Positions 51,629-63,800 of a stretch of DNA of 64,000 nt are shown in pieces; within the stretch, counting starts at the first letter, position 1, and each line of letters starts with the position of its first letter. A program made the translations under genes and the position numbers. Below the pieces are notes generated by a model. It saw only the letters and a program-made list of their open reading frames with translations. It was not told where the DNA came from and did no database searches. This stretch comes from Rotaria macrura (Eukaryota; Rotifera; Eurotatoria; Philodinida; Philodinidae), in the NCBI GenBank assembly GCA_900239685.1, contig OENT01000566.1:28360-92359 (forward strand), in the 5' to 3' direction.

Positions 51629-52090
51629 TGCAATAGTAGACTATTGAGAATTTTCTGAAACGATAAAAAAACCTATAGACTAACATAATGATTACACTTT
51701 TCACCATAATCGGTAGAATCATTAGACTTATGCATAGATTCAATCTGACTTTAGAAGAGTCATTCAAACGTGATGAGAAACAGCTGTCCTCATGTTTAAT
51801 CTTCACAAAATTTAATAAGAAACTACTTCATATATGACCATTTAGTGTAGGAAACGAGTGGGAACTGAACTTGCTCGCTCATACTCAATTGCTTCTTTTA
51901 TATCACGTTTTTCAAAAACGTTTTACGAATTAAAAGAGATACTTTATTAAGAAACGTCTAGTTAGTTGTGTTAAATTTCTACTGTAAGTACAAGAAGAAA
52001 ATTGAATGTCTCACATTCATAATGAAATGTCAATTGTCTGAGAAAAGTATCGTTACTGGAATTCACAATATTTTCAATATGATAATCTCA

Positions 52091-53350
52091 TCACGAGACA
52101 AGTACTGGTATTTCGGTGAACATACGAATTCCAGCTACCAATCTTGTTTTATTATCTCGAATTGTTGACTTTGAGCATAACTCAACGAAACCCGTATTGT
52201 ATACGTCCATTGCGCGTAAATCATCCACAACCTTTTCTGTTCCGAAATATGGATGTTCGATAATATCTCCTTTAAAATGATGTCCCAACGTGACACATTC
52301 AATACCATTGATGATTGAAATGTGACTTTTATTCAGAACGAAATTGTATACTTCTTGACATTCAATTTCTGTTCCATGACGCATATCAGAAGGAAATTTC
52401 CATTCGTTATCGATCCGTATCGGATGCCATGGCGTGATCATAAGACCACCATCTAAAGTAACCATAGATTTTTTTCCGCTTGCACACATAAGTTTAACAA
52501 CATAAGTAACAGTAGCATTTGAACCATCTGGAGTTCTTAGAATGTCACCTCGACGTATATCTTTCACAAGTTTCGTTAATCCGTTTGCCAGCAGTGCAGT
52601 GCAAGTTCCATGAAAACATCCACTATTGGCATCACTGTCTTGATCAGAATCTATTGTCGTAGTGTAACTTTCGGAACAGTCAGATGTGCAAAATTCAACA
52701 TACCCTGTACTTTTAGGGAAACATCTATTGCAATTTTTACAAGTTATCTGTAATTCTTTCGCAGATTGTCTCGCTGACATGATGTTACTTCTTGTCTTAA
52801 TTTTTACGTCCCCAATTCGACTGATACTGATACTATTTTCAATATCTGCTGGTTTAACAATTATTTCAATAAAATTATTGTTTGATATTAGGTATTGCTC
52901 AAATTTCTTCTTACAATCATTTAGTTGTTTTTGCCAGTCGTGAATATCTGTTTCAACGTAGTCAGTGCTTGATTGATTTGCTTTTAATTCATTCGCCATA
53001 GATGTAAAACTATTTTTTAACCCGTCTTTTTCTTCATTTATCATGTTGATTACACGTGTTCTAGTTGCACTGGCTATGGTCTGAATACTTTTTATCATAT
53101 CTGTTTCCCAGGTGTCAATTTTTTTCAATAGACTGGACTTTGTACTAAGTTGCTCATCACTATCATTGAACAAACGTTGTCTAAGAATATTATGTTTTTC
53201 AATAAGCTGGTTGAAATCTTTTTCGATTATCTGTCGATGTTCTCGATGATGTGGTTGACAAAACCGCTGAGAACAACCAGTACACATGACACTACTTCTC
53301 TGCTTCTTATTAGTTTGACGACATGTGCAGCATTCGTTGTTTGCAGCCAT
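52091..53350 (-). CDS. B-box / coiled-coil / Vint (Hint-fold) fusion protein (419 aa)
   Basis: Single coding exon of 419 aa. An N-terminal B-box-like zinc finger uses Cys7/8, Cys10, Cys23, Cys26, Cys31, His34/35 and His38 (CCTC, CTGC, RFC, HREH). Charged helical sequence (about 40-165) is probably coiled coil. A small Cys cluster CKNCNRC...FCTSDC (204-225) looks like a treble-clef finger. From Cys245 comes a Vint domain, a member of the Hedgehog/intein (Hint) fold: GCFHGTCTALLANG, VKDIRRGDILRTPDG, LMITPWHPIRID, WKFPSD, VYNFVLNKSH, VTLGHH, HPYFGTEKVVDDL. Vint domains are usually found with VWA and RING domains; here VWA is absent. The nucleophilic Cys and the TPWHP His needed for Hint autoprocessing are present. 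The start at 53350 opens directly into the B-box; a Met 21 codons upstream precedes a likely acceptor and is disfavoured. Function is unknown. Confidence 0.88.
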   Translation of the reverse strand: MAANNECCTCRQTNKKQRSSVMCTGCSQRFCQPHHREHRQIIEKDFNQLIEKHNILRQRLFNDSDEQLSTKSSLLKKIDTWETDMIKSIQTIASATRTRVINMINEEKDGLKNSFTSMANELKANQSSTDYVETDIHDWQKQLNDCKKKFEQYLISNNNFIEIIVKPADIENSISISRIGDVKIKTRSNIMSARQSAKELQITCKNCNRCFPKSTGYVEFCTSDCSESYTTTIDSDQDSDANSGCFHGTCTALLANGLTKLVKDIRRGDILRTPDGSNATVTYVVKLMCASGKKSMVTLDGGLMITPWHPIRIDNEWKFPSDMRHGTEIECQEVYNFVLNKSHISIINGIECVTLGHHFKGDIIEHPYFGTEKVVDDLRAMDVYNTGFVELCSKSTIRDNKTRLVAGIRMFTEIPVLVS

Positions 53351-53414
53351 TATAATGTAAATATCTAGAAAGAACAGACATTTATTGAATGTGAGCTTCA
53401 TACAGATGTACACG

Positions 53415-56400
53415 TTGTTTCATACTATGAACCGATTTGTCTAATCAAACTATAGACCTGAGAAAAGAAAGCGTACGAAAAGAAAAAGCTGGTTTTTTGG
53501 AAAAGTTTTTTCAAGTTCAACATCTAGATTTGTTATAAATTGAATTCTATTTGAAAACGAAAACATAATATATTTACATGTAACTGTCAATGTTTATTTG
53601 ACTAAAGTGAAAACTGGAATATTTTGTAAAATTGAACATGTGGCTTTCAATAGGTGTATGAGAGCAAAACTGGAATTTTTCGAATATTAATTTGTATACT
53701 CTTCTAAATATGGAGTTGTAAAAAAGGTTGATGAATCCTGAGTGATGGAAAAGCGCGATTACCAATTCTCAAACTATTTCTCTGTCGATAGTAATGCTTA
53801 CTGGTTGAACTTTCAGCTAGCTTTGGCAATCTTCAGTCAAACATCTGCTCTGCAGTTAGCATAAATCAACCACCATGGGGCTAGCGGCTCAAGAGTATAG
53901 TAACATCCTGGATAAATAAATTCTAGCGATCTGATCTTGATGAAATAATATAAACGAGTAGTCGTTTTCACAGCATTGTTCTGAATATTTACCTGCTCAG
54001 AACATATTAGTCTTATTTTTTTATTTTTCGCATGGGTAGGTTGCTTCATGGAAAAATTTACAGGATTTACTATGCAGTTCTGAAGACTAATAAACAGTAT
54101 CGAGACTTCGATGAGTTTCAAAAGAAAATGACGATGCAATTTCTTTCAAAAACATGACAGAAATTATGAGTACTGATCAATTTTTGTTTGCTCACTGCAC
54201 ATGACTCAAGTTGGAAAGAGCCAACAGACTGCATTATTGTCAGCCAATCGAAGGATTTTGTATTATGGAAGTTTTTGCTCATAGTCCCAAAAAAATAATA
54301 AGAGCGACATCTCAGAACCTATTAATTTGGTGAGTCTACAACTACACAGCATCGTAGATATATAAGTATACTGAAAAAAATCAGGGCAGCATGCCTGTAA
54401 CATTGGAAAAGATATAGACTTATTTCCTTGGCTTTCAATACAATACTTCGCAATATGGTGTAGGGACAGGTAACTAAGAAGACAGCATTTTATTTTATTA
54501 GAGGCAGGTGAAAAAGGTGCATTAAAGTCAATGGACTCTCGTGCATTTACTATTTCTTCGTTTTTTTTATCTGAAAAAGAAATGGCCTTCAATTCTAGAA
54601 TGGTTTATTCGTTGCGTGCATTTAAATCCCAAAATCTTGTGGACGATGAAAAGAGTCGAGTAATTTATGGAAAATTAGCATTTGTTTTCTAGCAACTTCC
54701 GGAAAAGCAGGGATCTATTAAATGTTTCTATGAACCAAAAGTAAATTACAAAACTATGACAAGAGAATTTGAGACGGATTAGAGGGCATGATCGAAGATA
54801 GTTTTAAGATTAACAAAGACTGGAAATGTGTATGTGAATGAAATTTGAATGAGTATGAACCTTATTAATGCTCTTCTCTAGCCCGTCATACTCATTCACA
54901 CATTAAAGCAATGAATTCAATGTTATAGATTCTATTTAGTGTATAGTAATATAAAACTATGTGAACAACGAACCGAAGCCTCCGTTAGCTCGTATGGCAA
55001 GTGTTATATCTTCTAGTCAAATAATTTTTATGATAAAAAATTTCTATAGAATTATTTCAAACTATATAGTCAACATACTAATTTCTCACCGATTTCATCA
55101 TTTTTATTGATATCTCCTTCTAAATGAATGGACAGTCAAGTCAGTGTCACGTATACATAGTGACTGTATTTCATTTACTTTCCAATGAAGTACTAGTATG
55201 ATATACACATTTTATTGTTATTCATGATATTAAAAATAATTTCTATAATACTCTATATCAATAATGACACAACACTCCTTTTCTTAACAGAGGCACATTG
55301 AAAGCAGTGGATCAATGACAAAAACTGTTCACAGTTTCATTACGTCATCAGAAAGAATGAAGTTTTGACTGCAGATAATGCTAGCAGTAGGCAAACCACT
55401 GTTGCCAACTTCGGCTCGCATGATAAAGATAATTCTATTTGACGATGTATTTCTTGAAAACTTTCTCATATCTATTAAATAATGTCGGGTCGTGTAATAA
55501 ACTAACTAGCTCTAAATAATAATATTAATATGAAAATTAGTTTTTTTTTCGTATGAATATTGAACAATTACAATTCAAAAAACAATCCTTGCAACTATTG
55601 GTTTTAACAAATCCGAATCAAGCCGTGTTCGGAAAAGGTTTTTAGTAAACTGGAAATTTTTTCACACAATAATTCTAGGAACACTAAAATATTCACATAA
55701 TGAGATTAAAAAAACAGATTTTAACTAGTCTTCAATTTATTCAAGTAGAACAATTGAATAAAGACGACGAAACCCTCATGGAGAATATTTTCAAAGGTAA
55801 TTAAATAGTCTCATCATTATGATTGCAACAGTTCTGACCTGCGTAAAATTTATGTCGGCGTGCATTTTATTGAAGCAACTTTAAATAAGTGTGTTACAGC
55901 CAAAGATGGAGAAGCAATGGTCAGACTCTACAGTCTATACTCGACTTCGTTTTCTCTTTTTGAAGAAAACTTTCATCGTTACTGATACAAATGCATTTTT
56001 CTATTACTCGAACATCAATATTGCCTATTAGCATATACTTGAACTCGAGCGTGGAACGATTGATTCTTATTAATAGAACATACAAAAGTTAGGGCAACAA
56101 ACTAGTCGAAATCGAGAATGTCGATTACTACACAAGATATTTACCATGATCTGTTATCCTTGTCAAAGTTACAGTTCCAATACTTCATTCTTTGATTACG
56201 GAAAAAGTTGTTTGATATCTGAGATGCGCGTTTCATCTCTGTGCACAAAGTCGAGAACAATCATTAGAAACAGAAGTTTTGATTAACATTGTACATATAA
56301 AATCATCAACATTTTATGTATAAGTATCTTTAAAAAAAACTTGAAGTTCGTCTTTAAGAAAGCAAAATACAGCAGCTGAGATATAAACACCAATTTAGTA

Positions 56401-56530
56401 CGAAAAGAAAATTAAATAGAAAAGGTTAGCAAAGAATAGAAAAAACGAAAGAAATGAAAATTGTTGTTTTTCGTTAGTAGCTCGCTCTATAGGTAATCAT
56501 TTCGTATTTAATTATGGTCTTTATCGCTTC
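53415..56530. other. Intergenic stretch with possible degraded coding remnants
   Basis: No intact gene. Around 54505-54783 (+) one frame stays open apart from a single TAG at 54690-54692. It reads SFFLSEKEMAFNSRMVYS and, after the stop, QLPEKQGSIKCFYEPKVN; I cannot identify it. Another short ATG frame at 55554 reads MNIEQLQFKKQSLQLLVLTN. At 54829-54900 the words GTGAATGA and GAGTATGA form a short imperfect hairpin with their inverted copies. Otherwise AT-rich and featureless. Confidence 0.35.
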
Positions 56531-56532
56531 TC

Positions 56533-57866
56533 CTATTCTTGCAATGTTGTGATGGACGTTTTAGAATGTTGACATGATAAAGAAGTAGTATCGATTTTTG
56601 ATTCATTTGCATCACAAGTTGATATCATTTCACGTGATTTGATTATTTCATTTTCGAAGCGTAACAGTTGTAGTATGAAACCATCATTCGGACATATTTG
56701 AGGACGCTTTTCAACGAGATACTGAAAAGCATCATTGAGTGTATGATGATGATACTATAAGATAATGTTTGTATTGTGGTGCTTGTTTTTAACTCTGATG
56801 ATACATTACTTTCATTAAGTATGCTAAAACAATTGTAGCTGATCTTGATACACCTAGAATAAAGATGATAGTAGAACTTATTTATCCATTGTGAATCATG
56901 TAGGAACACTAAGTGCATTGGTTGACTCCATATTTTCTTTTAACAAGATGGACAAACAGATAAACTTAATATAAAACGTACCAGCAGCACAGTGAACGAG
57001 GCAACGTTCATTTTTCAGGTAATAATTATGTATCAGTTCATTAGTATGATTGAAATGCTATGAGAATAAAAATAATGTAAGTCAGAAAAGAAGAGCTCCA
57101 CGGATTAGTAGAAAGACTTACTTGTTGAATATTTGTTCGAACATCATCATCCAATGAAATGTAAACAATATCAAAACGATGTTCAGGAAATTTATCACTA
57201 ACATTTATTCCGCTTACATTAATTATGTGTTCTGAGTAAAGAAAAAGAGTGCATATCTTAGAATTGTAAAATCCTCGTATGTCATCTTAAGATATTCTCC
57301 ATCAGAATCCGTTTTCGTTATTTAGCATGAGAGATTCAGTACAGTTTTTGAAAGAGAATATGAGACAGATAAGTTCACTTCAAGCTATCAACTTTGGGAT
57401 AAACAGGCATTTATGAAAGATTGGTCGGTACCGTCATAAATACAGAAAAAGTACTTTTTATGACAGCGTGTAGCAAGTAGAAGAAAATCACATTGCTGTA
57501 TGCAACAAAGGATAGACATATGTATCGAATGTAAAAGTCAGAATTCGCTAAGATGAATTACATTTTATCAGAGCAAAAGTTATTTGCGTAAGAGAATGTC
57601 GATCCTCTTAATTTACCAATTTTTAATCGTTCGAGTAAATCTAAATTAGATCCATGATTTATGTTACCCAAGAAGAGAAAACCATCCAACACAACGCTTG
57701 GTTCTTCTCCAGATCCAAATAGAACACATCTTTCGTAGGGAACTCTTCGACGCTCGAAGTTTTGAAATTTCTTGATACTACGCAGTTCCTCTTCTGTGGG
57801 CGACCATGTTGTCAATAAACCATCATCATCAAAAAATGGTGAACGCGTAAAAATTGGACTTATCAT
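56533..57866 (-). CDS. Dual-specificity protein phosphatase (233 aa, five exons)
   Basis: A cysteine-dependent phosphatase of the DUSP class, expected to remove phosphate from Tyr and Ser/Thr of signalling proteins or from related substrates. Exons 57866-57617, 57231-57122, 57057-56982, 56853-56810 (44 nt) and 56754-56533 join in phase to 702 nt. The DSP fold starts at VVLDGFLFLGNINHGSNLDLL, then HIINVSGINVSDKFPEH, FDIVYISLDDDVRTNI (general-acid Asp about 111-113), and the P-loop HCAAGVSRSAT (Cys143, Arg149), split by an intron after HCAA. ATIVLAYLMK and DAFQYLVEKRPQICPNDGF complete the domain. A Ser/Thr-rich tail of about 35 residues follows. The start was placed at MISPIFTR because an acceptor lies just upstream. 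No MAPK-binding (rhodanese) domain precedes it, so it belongs with the small atypical DUSPs. Confidence 0.92.
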
Positions 57867-58460
57867 CGTTGAACAAAAAACAAATCTGAAGTTAGAAGAT
57901 TCAAATGAAAAATTTCTTTTAAGAATAAGATGCGAAATATACGTATTTCTGATATTGATCTTCACATTTCATTTATAAATCGACAATACAATAAAATAAA
58001 ATATGCACCATTTGTTACAGCTATAGAAATTTTATTTTTTTTATATAAAATTCTGTCCTGTGCTTTTTAATTTCACAAAATCGATCAAAATCATCAAATA
58101 CAAAGTAATGTTTTGGTTGAGTTCAGTTAGAATTTTTTTGAACATAATTTCGATTTTCACATCGATGCATTAGTACGGATGAAAAAATACTCACTCATTC
58201 AAGGTTTTTTTTATGTGAAGTAACTTGTAACGATTCAAATTTTCTTTTCTATTTTTAGATGGCATAGTCGGACTGAAAAAAAGGTATTCGTTTTACTATC
58301 GAACAGGTATGTCGAATTCTTTCAGTTCTCTTCATAACGTAACTTCTAAATAGGATGTGCTTTGTGTTGTTTGAAAAAGTACAGAATTCAATGAAACGTA
58401 TTACATACACATGGCATGTCAATGAAGTTTCTGTAGGATATGAACACCCAAACATGCATA

Positions 58461-58787
58461 GCCAGGTGAATGAATCCGATCGGATCTGATAAGATTCGAC
58501 GATCCGATGAAATCCAATGGGAATCCGTGCTGTGGAACCACTAACGGATTCGACTGGAGAAACGTATTTTCTTTTTTGTGTAAGAATCAGCATTTGATCC
58601 CAATAGTACAGGCCTGCTTATAATCATACGATAAAGTCTAATCGGATTCCATTAGTGGGATTCGATAAAATCCAACACTAAGAGTAGGAATGTCGGATCA
58701 CAACGCGGAGTCCGATGGGATTTCATTGGATTAGAGAAACTCCAATAGAAACATGATCGGATCCGTTTGTCGTAATGATCCTCCTGG
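58461..58787. mobile_element. Small repeat element rich in GATCCGAT words, with short TIRs
   Basis: Left end CCAGGTGAATGAATCC faces an inverted right end CCAGGAGGATCATTACG. Between them are many degenerate copies of GGATCCGAT/ATCCAATGGGATTCCG-type words in both orientations, such as TCCGATCGGATCTGAT and CGGATTCGAC. The tract looks built from a short unit by duplication and drift. Its composition differs from the flanks. It is non-coding. Confidence 0.5.
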
Positions 58788-59133
58788 GTACGATTTCGAT
58801 CAGTCTTACACCTGCGATATTTTTCTCATATAGTCATATTCAAATTCCAACAATTCTTTCACCATAGTAGAGAATTGTGAATGACGACGACTTTGTTCGA
58901 TCTATGAATAGGAAGCTAGTTATTCTTTTGCTTTTTATGCTCACAATGATCTTGATATTGGATCTTTGAAAAATATTGACATAGAAATGATATTTTTCGT
59001 TTGTTTTGATCAGCTGTAGTGTATTTTGTTTGTTTACAGAGAGACTAGTAGACTGACAAATTTTCTATGAACTTTTCTTATTGTGAAGATTCATAATAAT
59101 TGAAATGAAGACGAGAACAAATGTTAACTGCTA

Positions 59134-59649
59134 CACACTAAGATAATGTGTGTCTTATGTGTCATGATTTGCGACACAACGCACGACACATTTAAGCTCG
59201 ACACATGCGACACATTCTCAAAGCATTGTTCGAACCTACCGTACACCATACTTTTATATTTTTTTCTATAAAAGCCTATTATGACATCTTTTCAATTTAT
59301 TTCCATTTAATTATTTCTATTCTGAATAAATCAAGTAAGTCAGATCTTGGGATCTGAATGGTATTGAGCTGTCCAGATCTCCATCAGGCCATTTCAGGGT
59401 TGTTCTCTCCGAACCAATGACCGAGAGAGACATGTTCTCGAATGATCAATAATCGAGAAGCAATTTTATAAAAAAAAGATTTTGAAAATGTATATTTGAC
59501 ATGTTCAATCATGTAGTTTACGTACAACTGTGTATGCAAAACAAAACGGTGAATGGCTAGCCAGCAGAATGAACGCGACACATTTTCATGTTGAAGATCA
59601 CGACACAATAATAACAACACATGAGCGCGACTCATTTTACTTTAGTGTG
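59134..59649. mobile_element. Short TIR element with TA flanks and GCGACAC subterminal repeats
   Basis: Left end CACACTAAGATAATG and inverted right end CACACTAAAGTAAAATG are each flanked by TA (59132-59133 and 59650-59651). Subterminal regions contain repeated GCGACAC, CACGACAC or CGACACA words on both sides (59170-59215 and 59574-59605). The interior of about 350 bp has no coding potential. The size, TA flank and repeated subterminal motifs fit a MITE. Confidence 0.65.
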
Positions 59650-60318
59650 TATAAAGATTATTAAAGTGACTTTGTGAATGCATGTGATGCTCGGTAATGT
59701 ATCCGAGTAAGAAACGAATGATTATTAAGAAACATCAATGTGATGCATAGGAGATGAACTGATAATAATCAATATAGTATGAATCCTTAGAAATGAAGAT
59801 AGTAAGTTTCTATGATTAGATACTTCTTTTATTGATAAATCGTAGTTGTAGTAAAGTGCTATTTGAATTTCCTCCAGGCTTAGTCAGTTATCAAGTTTTA
59901 TGTTTCAAGTTAAAATCTCATTCGTATTTTATTCTCTTAGTGTTCATTAAAAAAAACGGAAAACAAGATATTTTTGAAATTGTTTTTGATAAGAATGCTG
60001 ATAACAACTGAATTGATTTTGCTCATGTATCGAATTCAATTTTTCATCGTTCTCGTGTCATGTTTTGTTGTGATTGTTGCTGATTAACAACAAATTGTCG
60101 ACCAAGTATATGCTCCGCCTTATCTAAGGCTGTAGTGACTAAAATGATATTGATTCTTTTTATGTTTGTTTGTTAAATTCAAGAAACAAGTCTTATAAGC
60201 AGAATTGCTTTAAAATGACTGCATGAAAGAAGTCGTCAAGTAGTATAGAAACTCGGGTAGATATAGACATGTGTAGAACTCGATAGATCATTAGTTACGC
60301 TATTGAAAAACGAAAGAA

Positions 60319-60867
60319 CTAACTAGCATGCATATATTGATTTGTTTCATTTCCAAGTTGATGAATAATTTCATCGCCTTCGTCAAATGATTTATTGATA
60401 GTTTTTACTTGATCTTGAAAAACAATCAATTGATTTCTCATTTGATATAATTCATCAACAATTTGTTTTTCTTGTTCATTATTATCAACGATTTGTGGTA
60501 TAGTAGAAATATTTTTATTTGTTTGTACTAATCTTTCGTTCGTATTTGATAGAATCAATGGTTTTGAATCGATATAACGTTGCAGTTTTTTCTTTCTATG
60601 TCTTGTCAGTTTACAACATAAACAACCATGATGTACATCGATTTGATTCATTTCATTAACAACAGATGTTAAATCATGATTCATCAAACGAATTTTATCA
60701 TTAGCTAAAGATAATAAAAAATTTTGATTTTCTAAATTTTCTTTTGTATCCACAGCAAGTTTTTGTTGTTGCTCAAGTGATTGTACGACATGCGATGTAA
60801 GATCCATTGTTTCACGAAGGATCTCATCTCGACGACGTAACAGCTCAAGTTCACGTTCATCAGACAT
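60319..60867 (-). CDS. SNAP-25-like Qb/Qc SNARE candidate (182 aa)
   Basis: Single coding exon of 182 aa made almost wholly of heptad-rich helix. Residues about 5-70 match the layout of the SNAP-25 N-terminal SNARE motif: LLRRRDEILRETMD, then SLEQQQKL with Gln at the expected central layer, then LANDKIRLMNHDL. A Cys cluster GCLCCKL (Cys82, 84, 85) follows at the place where SNAP-25 carries its palmitoylated cysteines. A shorter linker than in SNAP-25 leads to a second helix, DELYQMRNQLIVFQDQVKTI and onward to residue 175. SNAP-25 proteins (206 aa) contribute two helices to the membrane-fusion SNARE bundle. In my alignment the second motif has Gly where the central Gln should be. It could instead be an unrelated coiled-coil protein, so this is a structural guess. 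An acceptor-like CATGCAG lies just before the start. Confidence 0.55.
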   Translation of the reverse strand: MSDERELELLRRRDEILRETMDLTSHVVQSLEQQQKLAVDTKENLENQNFLLSLANDKIRLMNHDLTSVVNEMNQIDVHHGCLCCKLTRHRKKKLQRYIDSKPLILSNTNERLVQTNKNISTIPQIVDNNEQEKQIVDELYQMRNQLIVFQDQVKTINKSFDEGDEIIHQLGNETNQYMHAS

Positions 60868-60869
60868 AA

Positions 60870-63800
60870 TTTTTCTGCATGATTTGTTTCAAATAAATAT
60901 TGCATAAACAATAGAAAGAGTTTAATAAAAAACATTTCGTATTCGTATTATCTCAACGGCTTAAGTTTGATTAATAAAACTGCGCGAATAAATTTGTTTC
61001 CTAGTTTGGTTGATTTCGTACTTTCATAAAGACAATTAACTTGCTGACAGATCACGCTATGCTTGTTTTCTTTATTGAAATCAGCATATCTGATTTTGAA
61101 ATTATAATATAGTTTGAAATATTTGTTATTATTCATACACAAAAATCAAGAAAATGCACTCATTTTCTAATCAAATCATAGATTATCGGTTGTCCAATTG
61201 TTAAAATTGTCATCAGTCGAAAAGCATGAATTATTGAAAACTTATCAATTAATTCATTGCTTAAAATAGTTCGATTTCGATAAATTACTGCGCTGCTTGT
61301 ACGTCGAGCAGAGTTAACTAGTCATACTAAAGAAGACCATATGCGTATATATATTCTAACATCCGTAAAGATAAATCATCTCATTCTATTCAAAAATATG
61401 AAATTATTTGACAAGATCTAAAGTAAATATATTGACTTGGATTCATCCAGATGCTATTCTATAAAATCATTAGTCAATGACAAGTTGTTTTGAGAGTCTT
61501 GGAACCTGTATATATATTTAAATTTGGTTTCTAAGACTGTCGCTTCATTTACATTTAATAATAGACAAAACACTTCTCAGTTTGATTACTTGGGAGATTC
61601 ACTGATATATTTCAGTAAAGTAAAACTAAACATTTTTAGTTAGAGATATAGAATTGATTAATTTATCAATGGAATGAAATAATATACACCGATAAGTGTG
61701 CAGTGAAATATTTTAACAAGTATTAGTAAATTAATTGTATCATTAATAGAAAGGCAATCATACTACTTCTCGATATGAATAAAAAAACAAATAATTAAAC
61801 TATGAATTCGTACAAGCCAATCTGCAATTTTCATGAGATTGAGATGTTTTGAAACGAAGTATTCTCATAATCAGCCTATCTGATAGGAGATGTGTCATTT
61901 GGATACTACTATGTCGAAAGAGAAATCCGAATCTGCGATTTCTATCTGAGAAATTCACTAATCTATGAAATATTCATATTTATGAAGTCTAATTTTTTCT
62001 GATTTCTTCTTCAAAGATCGAAAGACCGACGTAGAAAAAAGTCATCAACAGTTTGATACTTTGATGTGAAAGCTAGGAAAAAATTGTAATAATGTAATAT
62101 CAATACATTAGATTATTCCAGAGATTTGTAGATTCTTACTAGTTTGAAAGTTGTAGGTTCGATAGTACATGTGAGAACAACGATCGTTGGGCATATGCAA
62201 TAGTGAAAATCAATTAAGTACAATTTGTGGAAATAGAACCGTATTCGACCATTTTCTTCGATCGAAGACATTGTGAAAGCGGTAACTTACTCTTATCGGA
62301 TGGCTAAATGAACGTGTATATGAATATAGTCACATTTATCGATGACTATATGTCATGGGAGACATGAATTATCATGAGAAGAGAGTTAATTATGCGATGA
62401 AGAAGAATTCAATTCACTAAGAATAGTTTTTAACAGAATGATGGAGTCACATAAATAGAATAAAATGTTGGTCAGTACACATCACACCAAAGCAGAGTCC
62501 CATCACAAATCATAATAGTTACTTTCTTAGTTGAATAGTATGTTGCCTATGTGAAAAATTACAAGTTTAATCACTGTTACACCAAAGGAGTTACTCTTTT
62601 GAACTAAATCATTTGTGAATTGCTAACCATGTACCCTATATTATTAGGAAAGAAAGTTTTTCAATTTCATGCTGAAGTCTTTCAAAGTGTTATGTTAATT
62701 AAATTTTTATCTACATGTGTTGTACTGCTGCCACATAGGCTGGTCTTGAAAAAGTCAAGATTTTCTGATATTAAACCAGTGAAGTACAGATCGTTTTAAT
62801 GTAAATCGGAATGTGATGTACATTTTTTTAACAAACTCACCAAAAAGTTGATTAGTTGTCTCTGACAATGGCTATTAAGAATTTTCAAGCAAATCAGTAT
62901 TTCGAAAAAATTTGTTTTCTTTATTCAAGACTTAGGATAATGAGCATATTGGAAAACAGTAAAGATCTGGAACAGTGAATCTGACAAGCGTTTGCTGGAA
63001 GCTAACAAACAACGTTACTTATATCAATCGAGTGTTCTTCATACACCTAAAACTTATGGTAACGATTGTTCAATAAGAATCTATATACTCTGCAATATTA
63101 CAGTAAATTTTGTTGCCAAAAACAATATGTTTGTTCAAAAAGCAAAATAAATGAATATTTCGATCGAATGCATGTGTTAAAAATTCTATGCCATAGCAGT
63201 ATCAGAGTATGGAACAGTCTTTCTTGATCATACTGTTGTTAACACAGAGTAGGCCGATCTCTACGCTTCATGAAAAGCATTTCAAGATATTTCATGACAC
63301 GTAATGGCACTCCATACAAGAAAAGTAGTATGATAAGGTATTGCTCTTTCTAAAGCAAAGAGAGTTTAGTCTTAGAAATATTTCGAAAATCCTTGATATG
63401 TTTACTCAGATGGATTCTTTGAATCACCACTAGGTTTCGATGAAAAACTCAACCACTTATTTCTGCGTAGCACTCGAAGACTACTGATAGAATCTTATCC
63501 TTCTCGATTCAATCAGCTGATGAAATCGTTGTCATCAAGCATCATTCTACCAATAGAAAATTTGTTTGAATAGTTCTTCTCGTGAAACCTGATGTTTTCG
63601 AGTCTGCCAGATTCTATTAAAATTTATTCTCAAATATTAACTAGAATTAAACGTGTGCATCTTTAGATGATTATCAATAAACACTCGGATTGTTCATGTC
63701 AATTGGAAAATTAAAATAATACACATGGAAGCATCTGAAAAAAACTGAGGCCACGCACAACAGTACAAGGAACTGTTTTCGATTAGCGTTAAATATATGA

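Larger units (their letters stand above)
57870..60318. other. Intergenic stretch with two small TIR elements
   Basis: No supported gene between the phosphatase 5' end and the SNAP-25-like 3' end. Frames at 58255-58593 and 59384-59635 lie inside repeat elements and are not called. The content is the two elements at 58461-58787 and 59134-59649. Confidence 0.5.

Noticed and set aside
52686..52943. 85-codon plus-strand frame
   Set aside because: Antisense shadow of the B-box/Vint gene.
58255..58593. 112-codon minus-strand frame
   Set aside because: It overlaps the degenerate GATCCGAT repeat tract, so openness is explained by the repeat composition.
62148..62170. GTAGGTTCGATAG, another T-loop-like word
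   Set aside because: No acceptor stem, anticodon arm or A-box could be placed around it.
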